DNA of 64,000 nucleotides from the NCBI GenBank assembly GCA_016648135.1, contig JADDOH010011204.1:1-64000 (forward strand), read 5' to 3'. Source of the DNA: Agrypnia vestita (lineage: Eukaryota > Arthropoda > Insecta > Trichoptera > Phryganeidae). The notes under the pieces are model-generated. The model was not told the DNA's origin. It worked only from the letters and a program-made list of their open reading frames with translations, and did not search any database. Both the position numbers and the translations under genes were made by a program. Position 1 is the first letter of the stretch, and the number at the start of each line of letters is the position of its first letter. This document shows, piece by piece, positions 53,960-63,910 of the stretch.

Positions 53960-54480
53960 TTACGGCAAAATTAAATACGGTTAAAATTAAAAACCCCGAT
54001 AATTCAAAATTCGCAGAAATTTTAAAACCCTCCAGTCTTGAAAAGTCAATTTCATAGAAGAATCACCCCGATAATTCGATAACTCCTGTAATTTGTAATT
54101 CTAAATATTTTTTAGTCTCGCGCACCATAAATCAATTAAATTCCTTTTTTAGATTTGACAAATTTAAAAAAATGTTTCAATTTTTTTACAAGTGAGAACA
54201 ACCGATATATCAACATCGAATACTTTAGTGATAGAAATATCGCATCATTACATTAAAATAATAAAAATTGGATTTTCGAAATGATTCTTTGAAATATTAC
54301 AAAATACCTAGGTTTTCACAAAATTATAATGGCTCTTCTCGAGACTTTTAAGATTTTTGGCGAATTTCGTAATAGCATCGAAATTTTTTTTGTGCCTTGA
54401 ATTTCGAATATCGGGGTTCCGCGTGGTTCTAATTTTTTTTTTGGTCCCTAAAATTTCGAATTAAAGGGGTTCTTTTGCAG
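53960..54480. mobile_element. pogo/Tigger-like non-autonomous element
   Basis: Repeated inverted words: AACCCCGATAATTCAAAATTC (53989) and CACCCCGATAATTCGATAACTC (54063) on the left; GAATTTCGAATATCGGGGTTCC (54399) and AATTTCGAATTAAAGGGGTTC (54451) on the right. Multiple subterminal 'CCCCGATAATTCGAA' copies are characteristic of pogo/Tigger elements. Exact termini are unclear. Confidence 0.5.
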
Positions 54481-54830
54481 AACTTTTTTGATTCGACGAA
54501 TTAGCTGCGAGAGATTCTCAAGATATTTTGGCATTGAATCTTATGCTAGGCTTTTAGTTAACGTATACACGGTGTCGCTGTTTTATTACATTTTGCAGTA
54601 TTGTTCTCACACGGCCCTGCGCCGCGCCTCTAACGACTGTTTGGCTGTTGGCGAATTACTTTTCTTTAGAATGCCTACATCGTGAAAACTTCCAGCTTGT
54701 GCTAATTATGTTTTCAGACCTCGGCACATGAATCTCAAAATTTGCGCTGCAAAAGTTCTTGAGAAAATACTTGCTAAGTTATTTTGTATAACTGTGTGTA
54801 TTATTGTTGATTGCTTGCAATAAATATAAA
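54481..54830 (+). other. Candidate transcribed block with 3' end signals
   Basis: Directly after the pogo-like end, GGTTCTTTTGCAG opens 68 codons (54481-54685; includes SCERFSRYFGIESYARLL and LRRASNDCLAVGELLF) to TGA. A second acceptor ATTATGTTTTCAG opens 34 codons (54718-54820; MNLKICAAKVLEKILAKLF) whose TAA overlaps AATAAA (54819). No domain is recognised. It could be a cryptic 3' exon, an LTR end or part of the element. Confidence 0.25.
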
Positions 54831-55069
54831 TCGATGAAAATTCTGTTGTTTTATTTTAATTTTTTAAGGAACTATCAAAATATATTTAAAATAATACAAC
54901 GGTTATTGTGGAATCGGTTAAATTACCATAACTATAATTTCCGTCGTACGTAGACAAAATATCATAAATAACTGATTTAACACTAGTTTTATTGAATATT
55001 TTGAGATTGTCCAAATTTTTCAGAACACAGTACTGGATTTTTGTCACAGGGACATCATTAATCAATCAA

Positions 55070-55341
55070 TCTATACCTATAAAACTCAATATCCGTCTGT
55101 CTATCTGTCTGTCTGTTCTCTATACAAATCCACACCGTGTGTCCGATTCGATTAAAATTTTGCATACTGGGACTCGTCAGGTAACAGGCAACATTTCCTC
55201 CCTATTCTTACACCCCTTCCCCGCCCCCTGACATATAATGACGATGCAAATCTATACCGTTCGAATTAAACCTTTGTTTCCCCCACAAATTTATTTTCAA
55301 CTTAATCCTTAACCCGTGCAACGCCGGGTACGAACAGCTAG
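55070..55341 (+). mobile_element. Helitron-like element, family N2 (272 bp)
   Basis: It starts A|TCTATACCTATAAAACTC and ends AACCCGTGCAACGCCGGGT, ACGAACAGCTAG|T. This is a 5' TC, a 3' ACCCG/CGGGT hairpin about 10 nt before CTAG, and insertion between A and T. The interior has (CTGT)n and no frame. It is distinct from N1 in sequence. Confidence 0.75.
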
Positions 55342-55720
55342 TATATTATAGATGTCTCGCAGAGACTAAATTATATTTTTATGGGAATGTATGTATGGAA
55401 GCCTTTGGGTGTTTATAGGGCTTACGACCTATCATACGGCAGGCTGATCACTTTACACAATATAACGTTCACCATTTCCACCCATCATAGAATACCATGT
55501 CTATTAAATTTTTGGAAGTTGTATTTGTTTAAATTATACGACATGTTCCGTGTATGTAGGTATATTCTATCATGGGTGGAAATGGTGAACGTTACATTGT
55601 GTAAAGTCATCACTTAAGCCAGCCGTGCGATAAGTCGTAAGCCCTACGAAAACCCAAAGACTTCCATATCTATTTTCTCATAAAAATATAATTTCGTTTT
55701 TGTGAGACATCTTTAATATA
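55342..55720. mobile_element. Foldback MITE family B, complete (379 bp)
   Basis: The left arm TATATTATAGATGTCTCGCA is mirrored by the right end (read back TATATTAAAGATGTCTCACA). The arms run about 155 bp with matches such as GGGCTTACGACCTATC / GGGCTTACGACTTATC and AACGTTCACCATTTCCACCC in both. It abuts the Helitron-like N2 end with no gap. Confidence 0.85.
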
Positions 55721-56346
55721 TCGATTAACTAGTTCTATACTCAAAACGTCTGTGAAATGCTATGAAACATTTTTATTTCGCATATCATAGTCTGATACTG
55801 TAAGCATGCATAATTTACAAATGGCGTTGGGCCATCAGATCCGATATTTAATTACGTTATTGATTGCGATGAGCAATTTGCAAAGAAGAATGATTCGAAA
55901 GTCGGTACAACAATGAAGGACCTTCATGGCGGCGACACTTCAACTCTCATTTTCATTTCAATTGATGAAGAATGAAAGCAGCCACCGCAACTTGGATTCT
56001 TCAACACTATGTTGTTATAGAAATTGTCTGCAGAATGCAAAACAATAGTTCTTAGTCATAATTTTCCTAGCTTGTCGTTATTTTGTTTGTTTTACTTTTA
56101 TACATCTACTCACGCACGCTCTTCGATTGTTGAAGCTTTTAATTTAAATATTTGTCTTCATTTGTTTATCTGATCATACCAGGCCTTTCGTGAATACCCT
56201 GTGTTCCTGCTACCGTCATGTCGTTGAATTTGAAATTTCCGCTTTTAGGTTCACAAAATATATTTTAATTTCATTCATCAATTAAAGGTTTTAACCATTT
56301 TATTTGACTTGAGTTTAAATGAATGAATTTTTTATATTAATTTGAT
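55721..56346. other. AT-rich stretch
   Basis: GC-richer patch at 55900-56000 (CCTTCATGGCGGCGACACTTC; GCAGCCACCGCAACTTGG), unassigned. Confidence 0.3.
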
Positions 56347-56527
56347 ATGATTTAATTAAATCATAATATTTTTTTTTCAGAAGATAAGTCAGAAGTATTG
56401 AAAAAAATGCTAACTTTGAAGTTACTTCTACAAATTTTGATATTAGGGCATCATTGGTGGAACAATTTCGACTCATAATTAAGGCGTCAATCTACCTGAA
56501 AACTAGTTATAATACATCTTGTTTATG

Positions 56528-56528
<1 letters not shown>
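56347..56528. mobile_element. Foldback MITE family A, right half
   Basis: It starts at a perfect 18-bp palindrome ATGATTTAATTAAATCAT, then GATAAGTCAGAAGTATTG and CGACTCATAATTAAGGCG match the 13591 copy's right arm. Confidence 0.55.

Positions 56529-56590
<62 letters not shown>
56529..56590. repeat. Compound (AC)n(AT)n microsatellite
   Basis: About 17 AC units followed by about 13 AT units, starting where the MITE right half ends. Confidence 0.95.
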
Positions 56591-56689
56591 GCTATATTTT
56601 CTTTAAAATCATGAATTCTGTACATTATAAATTAATTATCCTTGATGGTTCAATTTTTTGGACCCTATATACCCAATATATGAGTTAAA

Positions 56690-56845
56690 TTAATGATTTT
56701 CAAATGTTTTACATAGGATAAGTCAGAAATATTGAAAAAATGCTAACTTTGAAGTTACTTACCTCTATAACTATTGATATTAGGGCATTGTTGCTAGGAC
56801 AGTTTCGATACATAATTAGAGTATAAGTCTACCTGTAAATTTAAT
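56690..56845. mobile_element. Foldback MITE family A, second right half
   Basis: GATAAGTCAGAAATATTGAA, AACTTTGAAGTTACTT, CTATAACTATTGATATTAGGGCAT repeats the preceding fragment in the same orientation. Confidence 0.55.
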
Positions 56846-56879
56846 TTTTATTAAATTTAATTTTTTGTAAATGTAAATG

Positions 56880-57062
56880 TATTTTTTTTTATTAGCTTCT
56901 ATTTAGATAAAAGTATGCATAGTTATATAATATAATAGTACAATAAGTGTTTGATGTTGACGGTTTTGTTCTTAGTCTTCCTCACTAGGGATTTCTGTGC
57001 TGAGGCGGAGTAGTTTTTTCATATTAATTTTCTTTTTTAAATTCTGATGTCGTTTTTAGTAC
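56880..57062 (-). mobile_element. Non-LTR retrotransposon 3' end, second copy
   Basis: ATTAGCTTCTATTTAGATA, TTGTTCTTAGTCTTCCTCAC, TAGGGATTTCTGTGC aligns with 51868-52000. The T run at 56882 is the poly(A) of the minus strand. It is 5'-truncated within the 3' UTR or last coding bases. Confidence 0.6.
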
Positions 57063-57321
57063 ACTTTTTGATTTGTCTGAATCATTTTTTTTATTTGTTT
57101 ATTTATACAAAAATTAATATAATTTAATATTTAAATAACGAAACCATCTATTCTGCTATCTCTATGAGAGTCAGACTCGTGTCTAGAAAAGGAGTATTGT
57201 AGGTATAAAGTATAAATATGCATTATTCTAATAAAAAAAAGAAATTGAATGTATTACAATGATTATAATATACAAATAAATATTAATTTAGTCAATATTT
57301 TCAATATTTTTCAATATTGTA
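57063..57321. other. AT-rich stretch
   Basis: I see nothing supported here. Confidence 0.35.
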
Positions 57322-57383
57322 TACAGGGTTATTTGGAAAACATTAATAACCTCGCAGGACTATATAATTCATCCTGTATATGT
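57322..57383. mobile_element. Very short element with 8-bp inverted ends
   Basis: TATACAGGGTTATTTGG ... TCATCCTGTATA, ends TATACAGG/CCTGTATA, about 60 bp. The same end motif opens foldback family A. Confidence 0.4.
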
Positions 57384-59030
57384 ATATATGCTTATTTATA
57401 TGCTTGATGTGGATGAATATGTTGCTTGCAACCTTGCTCCAGTTCATTACAAAAAATATTATATCCGCAACCTGGTGATAATAAACGTATCCGTGGCATT
57501 TTTCCAAATTTCGTAAATACTTAACAAACATCAAGAACGGAATGGTTGCTCTCGTAAAATCTGCCACTGATTCTCCTGTTCTTTTTATAAATAGTCCAGG
57601 AAATACACCGGTAAAATAAATGAATTTACATCGCATTCCCAAAATTTGGCTTCATGTTTTTGTTGTTCACACTGAAAAGGAAAATTTCATGACTTCCTGC
57701 TACTTTTGATGACACGAAAGGTCAAGTTATTTTCAGCGTATCGTTAATATAGAAATTTATCTAATAAGTTAATTCATTGATACATCCATTTGATGAGTGA
57801 AAAATATAATGGATTAGAAGGATAAACTAATAAATATAAATAAAATTAAAAAAATATATATAATGGATTAAAAGAAATATTTGAAGGTCAAAGAAGTTAA
57901 ATCAACCACCGAACTGGACGGATACAGGAAGCTAAAGCTAGTCAAAAAGTGTCAAAAAAAAAATATATATCGTCATTGTCTTTAAAGCATAGGTTTCAAG
58001 AGAGATATAAACAAAACGGCCACTGTTTCAATGCACCTGATAAAATAACGGGTGACATATTGGAAAATAATTTTCTGGCAAATAATGAAAGTTTAACAAT
58101 TAAAAACTGATCTTGAAAACATGTATTTTCATGAAGAATTTTATCAAAAGCACGCCGATTTTAGAATCTCTCCTCTGGCTAAAAAATCAGCTACAAAAAC
58201 GTATTTATTAATATCGTGTGTTAATAGGCCATACCATCAAAAATGTAATGCATAACTATAATTTCTAAATTACGAATAGATAAAGGTATATCACAAGGTG
58301 GTAAATTTTAATAATGCATACATTAACTAGTATGTGTATGTTTTAACTATCAGTTAATTTATATACAAACGAATGTTTAAGCATACAATATACTAGTTAT
58401 GTATATATTATCAAAATTTACACTTTGCAGCATATTGTATATGATATTAAATTTGTAGGTCCACGTGCAGTTAATTTAAAATCTTCCCAATGTGTATGTA
58501 TATCAAATAAAAATAGTAAATAGTGTTTTCGTAAAACATGTCTTCACTTTAGCAGACTAATAATTTACAAATATTTTTAGCCTTTTATTTATTGACTTCC
58601 CGAGTCTGAATCAACGAAAAGTTTTCATCTTTTCAAAAATCTTTCTTCATCAAAAAAATCAAAAAAAGTTTTCCAAGAACATGATAAGAATTTTTCATAA
58701 CAGTGTATATATTTTTTACCATACCGACATGCTTACCGTTTTGTATTTTTTTATTTAGTGCATGTACGTAGACATAGGTTTTATTGCAATATTCCCTTTA
58801 AGATAAGAGGATCAAATAACTGAGCCGGCTAAATCACCAAATGTGCGAGCGGACATAATTTTTAAGCAATTCAATGTCAAAATATTTGAATATCTATTTC
58901 AAAATTTAGTATATAGGAAACAATTGATTGATTTTATTTAATTTTATTATTAAGTTCATATAAAAAAACACTATGATTTAAAAAAAATGGTTCATTAATG
59001 TTTTTTTTTATAAAATACACTTGATGGAAA
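57384..59030. other. AT-rich stretch
   Basis: The 99-codon minus frame (57343-57642) shows no domain. TAACTAGTAT words at about 58324 and 58390 form a loose inverted repeat. Otherwise nothing is supported. Confidence 0.4.
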
Positions 59031-59036
59031 ATTACC

Positions 59037-59324
59037 TTAATAATTTGAGTGACTGCAAATTTCATAAATAGCAACTTTTGTATTGCTTCGATAATAAAAA
59101 TTTCCCCTGATTTTCATTGTTGAAATTCGCGATGAATTTAATGATGGCATTTCAGTTTCAAATGACAAAGAAAGCCATTCAAGTTTGAATTCATCACAAC
59201 TTTTTTTGTTTTGTAAGCAACTCGATGAAAATTTAAAATTACGTACTGAAATTTCGCATTGTCTGATGATTTTTGAATGCGCGTTAGCTTGCGATAACTT
59301 CGAGGGACTGCTTGGAAAAAACAT
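59037..59324 (-). CDS. Unassigned open frame, 95 codons
   Basis: It starts at ATG (MFFPSSPSKLSQANAHSKII) and ends at TAA. It is Ser/Lys-rich and hydrophilic, with five Cys. I recognise no domain. A second coding-like frame lies 70 bp upstream on the same strand, so the two may be parts of one broken gene or element. Confidence 0.28.
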   Translation of the reverse strand: MFFPSSPSKLSQANAHSKIIRQCEISVRNFKFSSSCLQNKKSCDEFKLEWLSLSFETEMPSLNSSRISTMKIRGNFYYRSNTKVAIYEICSHSNY

Positions 59325-59394
59325 TTTTCTAGTGTATTATGCCTTAGTTATCTATGTAAAATATACAAAAAAAATATTTTAATCATAATTATTT

Positions 59395-59526
59395 CTATTC
59401 CATTATTTTTTCATCTGGTATTTCATTGAATATCTTCATTCCACTGTGTACGTTAGCTTTTTGAGATAAAGATTTATTTCTAAAGCAGTCTCTGAATTCA
59501 GACTCTTCGTCTTGTACCATTTCCAT
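59395..59526 (-). CDS. Unassigned short frame, possible terminal exon
   Basis: Forty-three codons from ATG (MEMVQDEESEFRDCFRNK, KIFNEIPDEKIME) to TAG, open for eight further codons upstream after a TGA. Acidic/Lys-rich, unlike accidental AT frames. A weak CAG acceptor (GAAATTCAG) precedes it. No homology recognised. Confidence 0.25.
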   Translation of the reverse strand: MEMVQDEESEFRDCFRNKSLSQKANVHSGMKIFNEIPDEKIME

Positions 59527-59599
59527 CTTTATATCATCACCACCTGAATTTCAAACTCTTTCAAGAACTTTAGTTCATCTGGGCCCAAAAATCTACTTT

Positions 59600-59870
59600 A
59601 GAACAGTTCTCCCAGATTTCTGTTGCCAATTGCCGCTGGCTGAAAATATTCCTAAGGTCAGTCCTACGTGTGAGATCAAGGAACATATGTTTCGGATCAC
59701 CTCGGCTCTTACGTTCGTTGGCTTTGATTTTACTGCCGGTGGAAGGCGTTTATTTTATTGTTCCTGTCAGTTAAAACTTGAAGCTTTTGGAGACATTAAT
59801 TGCGGCGGTTTTAATTGATGGGCCGTAACAGCGCGCAGCTTCGAAAGCCCTGGCAGATTATAGATATAAT
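59600..59870. promoter_or_regulatory. GC-richer block, candidate conserved noncoding element
   Basis: GGAGACATTAATTGCGGCGG, TTTTAATTGATGGGCC and CAGCGCGCAGCTTCGAAAGC lie about 250 bp upstream of the orphan exon. No splice signals of its own. Confidence 0.3.
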
Positions 59871-60123
59871 TTTAATGTAATATGAAGTAAAATAAAATGA
59901 GAATGGGCGATTTGTCTCAAGCTTTGTAATACTTGAGAGAGATTAGTAGCCCCATAGTGACAGTTGAATGGAAAACATGTTGTTAAAATCTTGAAATGGA
60001 TCTTATTTTAAAATACGTATTCTTATTTTCTATTTTTTATAACATAGCTTATTATAAGTGAAAGATTGACAACTTTACATAGATTGTGTCCTTAAAGTAT
60101 TAAAAGTTTTTTTTTTTCCTTAG

Positions 60124-60334
60124 AGAATCCCATCAAATCAAAGTTCCTGTCCGTGAAATCGAAAAATACAATCTTCCTCATAATAATACGCCATGCTGTC
60201 AAATATGCATAAAAAGCTCAAAAAAAGAAACTGAATGTTTTGAAGAAAATTTCTCCGAAAAATATGTACACTGGTGGAGTTTAAACAATTTTGACGATAA
60301 CGTGTTTGCAAAAATTTTAAACAATCTGGAGACG
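60124..60334 (+). CDS. Orphan internal coding exon, 70 codons
   Basis: A 13-base T run ending TTTCCTTAG precedes it, and GTAAGT follows at 60335. Between them one frame is open throughout: ESHQIKVPVREIEKYN, LPHNNTPCCQICIKSS, KKETECFEENFSEKYVHWW, SLNNFDDNVFAKILNN, LET. One base (A) precedes the first complete codon and the last codon is whole, so the exon enters in phase 2 and leaves in phase 0 (211 nt). There is no Met start or stop, so it must be joined to exons elsewhere. I do not recognise the protein; the C-C-x-x-C and late Cys could bind metal. A hAT insertion and a Penelope-like fragment downstream suggest large introns. An element-borne pseudo-exon is the alternative. Confidence 0.6.
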
Positions 60335-60387
60335 GTAAGTATTAAAGATTTTAACCGTTTTTTTGTGCGTAATGGGTTATTTGTACG

Positions 60388-60434
60388 TTGCCACGTGACC
60401 AGTGAAAAAAAGATTAGTGCCACGTGACCAGTGA
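60388..60434. repeat. Duplicated E-box motif in the intron
   Basis: GCCACGTGACCAGTGAA occurs twice, 28 bp apart (about 60390 and 60418), 50 bp after the splice donor. Each contains the perfect E-box CACGTG. Confidence 0.8.
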
Positions 60435-60439
60435 ACGAA

Positions 60440-60873
60440 TTGATGGCTTGGATTTATTAAAATAAGACATTTGTAAATACGGTTCTGTTTAATTGCTCAA
60501 GATTTTTTCATAAAGTGATTCTACTAGATGTATTTCATATATTTCATGACTTGTAATCTGACAGTTAAGAATTGTCACAAGTTAAAAGTTAACACTGGGA
60601 GAATAGATACAAAACGTGTGCCCTCGTCGAAACAAGAGAGCGGAATTGAGCTTATTGTACCATGTCACTTCCCACTAAGGGTTCTCCATAGATATTGCCA
60701 TTGATGGCCTTTTGCAGTTGCCAGATGTTTATCGAAATACAGATTTCATTGTCATTTAGAGTTAAAAGATTTATCTAAAAATCTGATTCAATTAGTGTTT
60801 TAAAATCGCAAACCATAAAATGACCAGTATACAAACATAGATCGCTTGAATATGGTGTGATGTTAGTCATATG
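60440..60873. other. Mixed stretch
   Basis: 60590-60740 is GC-richer (CGTGTGCCCTCGTCGAAAC; GCCATTGATGGCC) without a frame. The last 8 bases are the target duplication of the next element. Confidence 0.3.
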
Positions 60874-61337
60874 CAGGGATGTTTCGGTGGTTGCTTTATC
60901 GGAACCGAATTCGGAATTGGAGTTTTTAGATTTGGACCGGAACCGGAACTGGAACCGGAATCTGAAACGAAGGCGGGGGCAGTAGAGTAATATGTTAAGG
61001 GCAGGTATTATAAAGTAAAATTACATACATTATAATTCGTCAGTTTCATTTATACCGGCTTAAAAAACAATACACATACCTTGGTGTTGAAAATAAAAAT
61101 AATCGAGTTTTCTTAAATCTTAAACAGTACCTACTAGTAGTAAATTAGATCAAATGAACTGACTCCAACATAAGCAAGTTGTATTTAATGAACAAAAGCT
61201 TCGCGGCTTTATCTCCTTCCGCTTTGCTTCGACCTACGATTATAACTTCCGATTTCAATTTATCGCAACCGGAGGTGCAAAATCAATCGGAAGTTCCGAC
61301 TTTTCGGAATCGGAGTCGAGGCTCCGTAACATCCCTA
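60874..61337. mobile_element. hAT MITE with 8-bp target duplication (464 bp)
   Basis: The ends CAGGGATGTTTCGG and CCGTAACATCCCTA are inverted. GTCATATG before and GTCGTATG after form an 8-bp target duplication with one mismatch, diagnostic of hAT-type insertion. Subterminal CGGAACCG/CGGAATCGGAGTCG repeats occur. No transposase is present; the 60-codon frame inside is incidental. Confidence 0.85.
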
Positions 61338-61569
61338 GTCGTATGCATTGAGGGATCCTAAATCGACAGAAACCTCTTGGCAGACCCATATTAAGATTCC
61401 TATCTTTGAGTGGATTGGTATATCTCAGAACAGAGGCTCATTGTACATCAGGTAAAGGTTGTACATCTTAATGGACCATGAAGTAATGGACTAGCAATAT
61501 GAGGTACAAAAATAGCATCTAATACAAGGGTACCGTTGATTCGAATTTGCGAATGAAAATGATACGATG
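61338..61569. other. Unassigned spacer
   Basis: I see nothing supported here. Confidence 0.3.
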
Positions 61570-61900
61570 CTTCGTATACCCTATACCCAAATCTGTTGCG
61601 CTCAAATAACATTTATTTTTCCTCCCAAAAATCGAAGCGCAGGAGGGGTGTCCTTTGTTGGAAATGTGTAGGAGAAACAATCAGTCTACGGCAGTCAGCC
61701 GCTGAGTGTTTAATTAGTGCCCGTCAGATTGTAAATTGTTGTGAAATAATGAATCGAATTGATCAGAGATATTGCGTTAAAATTGCGATACCCAATTGGA
61801 TAAAAAGCTCTTGGAGACAATTCTATGCATATCTCGCAGATAAAGTAGTGATACAATAGCGCATCAATGGTTGTATCACTTCCGACTCTTGGTAGGCCCT
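61570..61900. promoter_or_regulatory. GC-richer block with hairpin, candidate noncoding element
   Basis: GAGTGTTTAATTAGTGCCCG, GAAATAATGAATCGAATTG and a perfect 10-bp inverted repeat AGTGATACAA / TTGTATCACT (61847-61856, 61871-61880). An 87-codon plus frame (not ATG-initiated) crosses it without a known domain. Confidence 0.28.
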
Positions 61901-62009
61901 CAACAAACTGAAAAAACATGAATAAGAATTTCTTAGTTTTTCACGGCCACTTAGAATCTTCTGGTTTGTCTTCTTTCAAAAATTCTTCACTTTTCGGTTT
62001 AATGCCGTT

Positions 62010-62660
62010 TGTATGTGTTTTATTATGCAAACGGTGCGTACAATTTTCAAAAGGGTTGACGAAAACAAACGGGCATTCAAAGTCGGTCATCCAGGAAAAT
62101 CAGCACTGGCTAAGCTTTTTCTGGATACCAACCATCATTTTGCATTCCAACCGAAAATCCTTGGAATGCGTAAGAGTCACCATACGCATCAAGGAAGCAC
62201 TCGAAATCTGCAAGCACTCGATAAATATTAATAGAGATGATGGTCTCAAATTAAAAACATCATGGTATCCGGCGATTCAAAGTCAATCTCGTCGCAGTTT
62301 CCTCAGACAGTGATCAGACAATAGATGAAACATACACAACACAAAACAACAAATGACTCCGACATGGTATTTCCATGTAACACTTAAACACCAAGCTTTC
62401 GACAAGGTATTGCTAGCCAATACGTAACACAACACTGACAACTTTCACCCTGCTTCTGACACGGCCATTATACATATTACAAGCCAATACTTAACCACAA
62501 CACCAACACTCACAATAACACATCAGCCCTAATGATGGACCCTGCAATGGGATCCGAAACATCGGCCAGAACAATCGTAAAAACACTGCATAATACCCCA
62601 GAAGACGCAAAGCAGAAGATCAGTGTGATTGACCGAGTGTGGACCTTGATGTCTAGTACA
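62010..62660 (+). pseudogene. Penelope-like element, GIY-YIG C-terminal remnant plus 3' UTR
   Basis: One frame gives TIFKRVDENKRAFKVGHPGK, SALAKLFLDTNHHFAFQ. The next frame continues IKEALEICKHSININRDDGL, KLKTSWYPAI. Together these are the end of the GIY-YIG domain and its C-terminal NRDxG segment, split by one frameshift. The 3' UTR has TGATGGACCCTGCAATGGGA, TCCGAAACATCGGCC, a stem with hammerhead-like core bases. 5'-truncated: no reverse transcriptase is upstream. Confidence 0.7.
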
Positions 62661-63299
62661 ATTATTATACATTTCTATTATTATGCCTACATTTTTTCAT
62701 TCGTTTTAAGTTTACACATACGCTTCTTTCGTATCCGTAAACTTAACACAAAGAAACAATTTGCGTATTACGCACTGTACCCACACTAACTCAATTGTAT
62801 ATGAAATGACCTGTACATTTATACATGTCGGTGATACTTTCACCTTAATGGCTATTTCCTGATAGTTAATGTAAATATTTACACTACATTGTTTTAACCT
62901 ACATAATAAAAATTGGTGGTAAGTATACTCGTATAAGGTTCTTATATTGAAATGCTAAACCGATTCTTAATAATTCAACCGAAAATTTTATCGACGTACT
63001 TAGTTGTAAGTAACGTCGTGCTTGATATGAGCAATCTTAATTCTACCAGGAAAGAGTTTTAAAAAAACTCCCCGTAATCGAGGTACCTACCCAAATATTG
63101 TACAGAGATGTTTCAAAAAGGTAAAAGCATAAAAAAATTAATCGAACCAATAAAATATAATGACCGAGGTTTTGTTGTTTCGTCCATCGATTTTCAGGCT
63201 TCGCGGGTTCATCATTCTTTATGGAGAGTGGGAGTAACGTGTAGTCTCAGAATCGTAACGGTTCAAATAAATATTTATTTTATAAATATGAATTGAGTT
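62661..63299. other. AT-rich stretch
   Basis: I see nothing supported here. The 62-codon frame at 63108 has no support. Confidence 0.35.
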
Positions 63300-63695
63300 A
63301 TGTTAAAATTATACATGTATATTTATAACTTGCAAAAATTTTACCATAATTTTGCGCGACTTTTGTTTCACGATTTTTTTGATGATACCGATTGTTTAGT
63401 ATTTGACTTTGTTCCTTATGTTAGTGAACCTATATATGCACATGTGTGTGGGTGGATGCTGAACTGCCCGGGGCGTAATCACGACCTATCTTCGCTCCAT
63501 CATCACTCCTTCCACTTTATGTTCCCTCTACACCCTCCCATGCACTCGACTTTTACTTTATGCGCGGGGATTTATGGATTTCTTAAAGGGACGTCCCCCT
63601 TATCAAGTGATCAGTTTGACCATCTTTTCAATACTTATGACAGAAACATAATAAAAACACCTTTGGAAAGTATTTTTCCGTTCGTTGATATTTAA
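63300..63695 (+). other. 131-codon open frame over a GC-richer patch, unproven
   Basis: It opens at ATG and closes at TAA. The middle (63430-63600) is GC-richer (GCTGAACTGCCCGGGGCG, GCGCGGGGATTTATGG). The residues are Phe/His/Leu-rich with no domain. At this base composition a frame of this length somewhere in 64 kb is not unexpected. A conserved noncoding element is an equal alternative. Confidence 0.2.
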
Positions 63696-63749
63696 TTTTT
63701 GTACGGTTTTATATAAAATATTATTATATTATTTATTATTTATATTATT

Positions 63750-63910
63750 ATAAAAGCAAAGGTAGCTATATAAAAAAAATTATGCAATCATCGAGGATTA
63801 CTAATTTATATTGTAATGAATTCAAGATTTAATAAGAAACATAGCCTGTAAATTTATTAGAAACATAATTTTGGTATGGATAAATACATTCTAGTAGAGT
63901 CCAATCACTT
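63750..63910. repeat. Dispersed repeat shared with 8430-8950
   Basis: AAGAAACATAGCCTGTAAATTTATTAGAAACATAATTTTGG matches 8840-8882, preceded by ATGCAATCATCGAGGATTAC-like sequence found in another order in the first copy. Confidence 0.45.

Noticed and set aside
63300..63695. 131-codon frame as a real gene
   Set aside because: A frame of this length is not unexpected by chance at this base composition, and there is no domain, splice or polyadenylation support; left as unproven.
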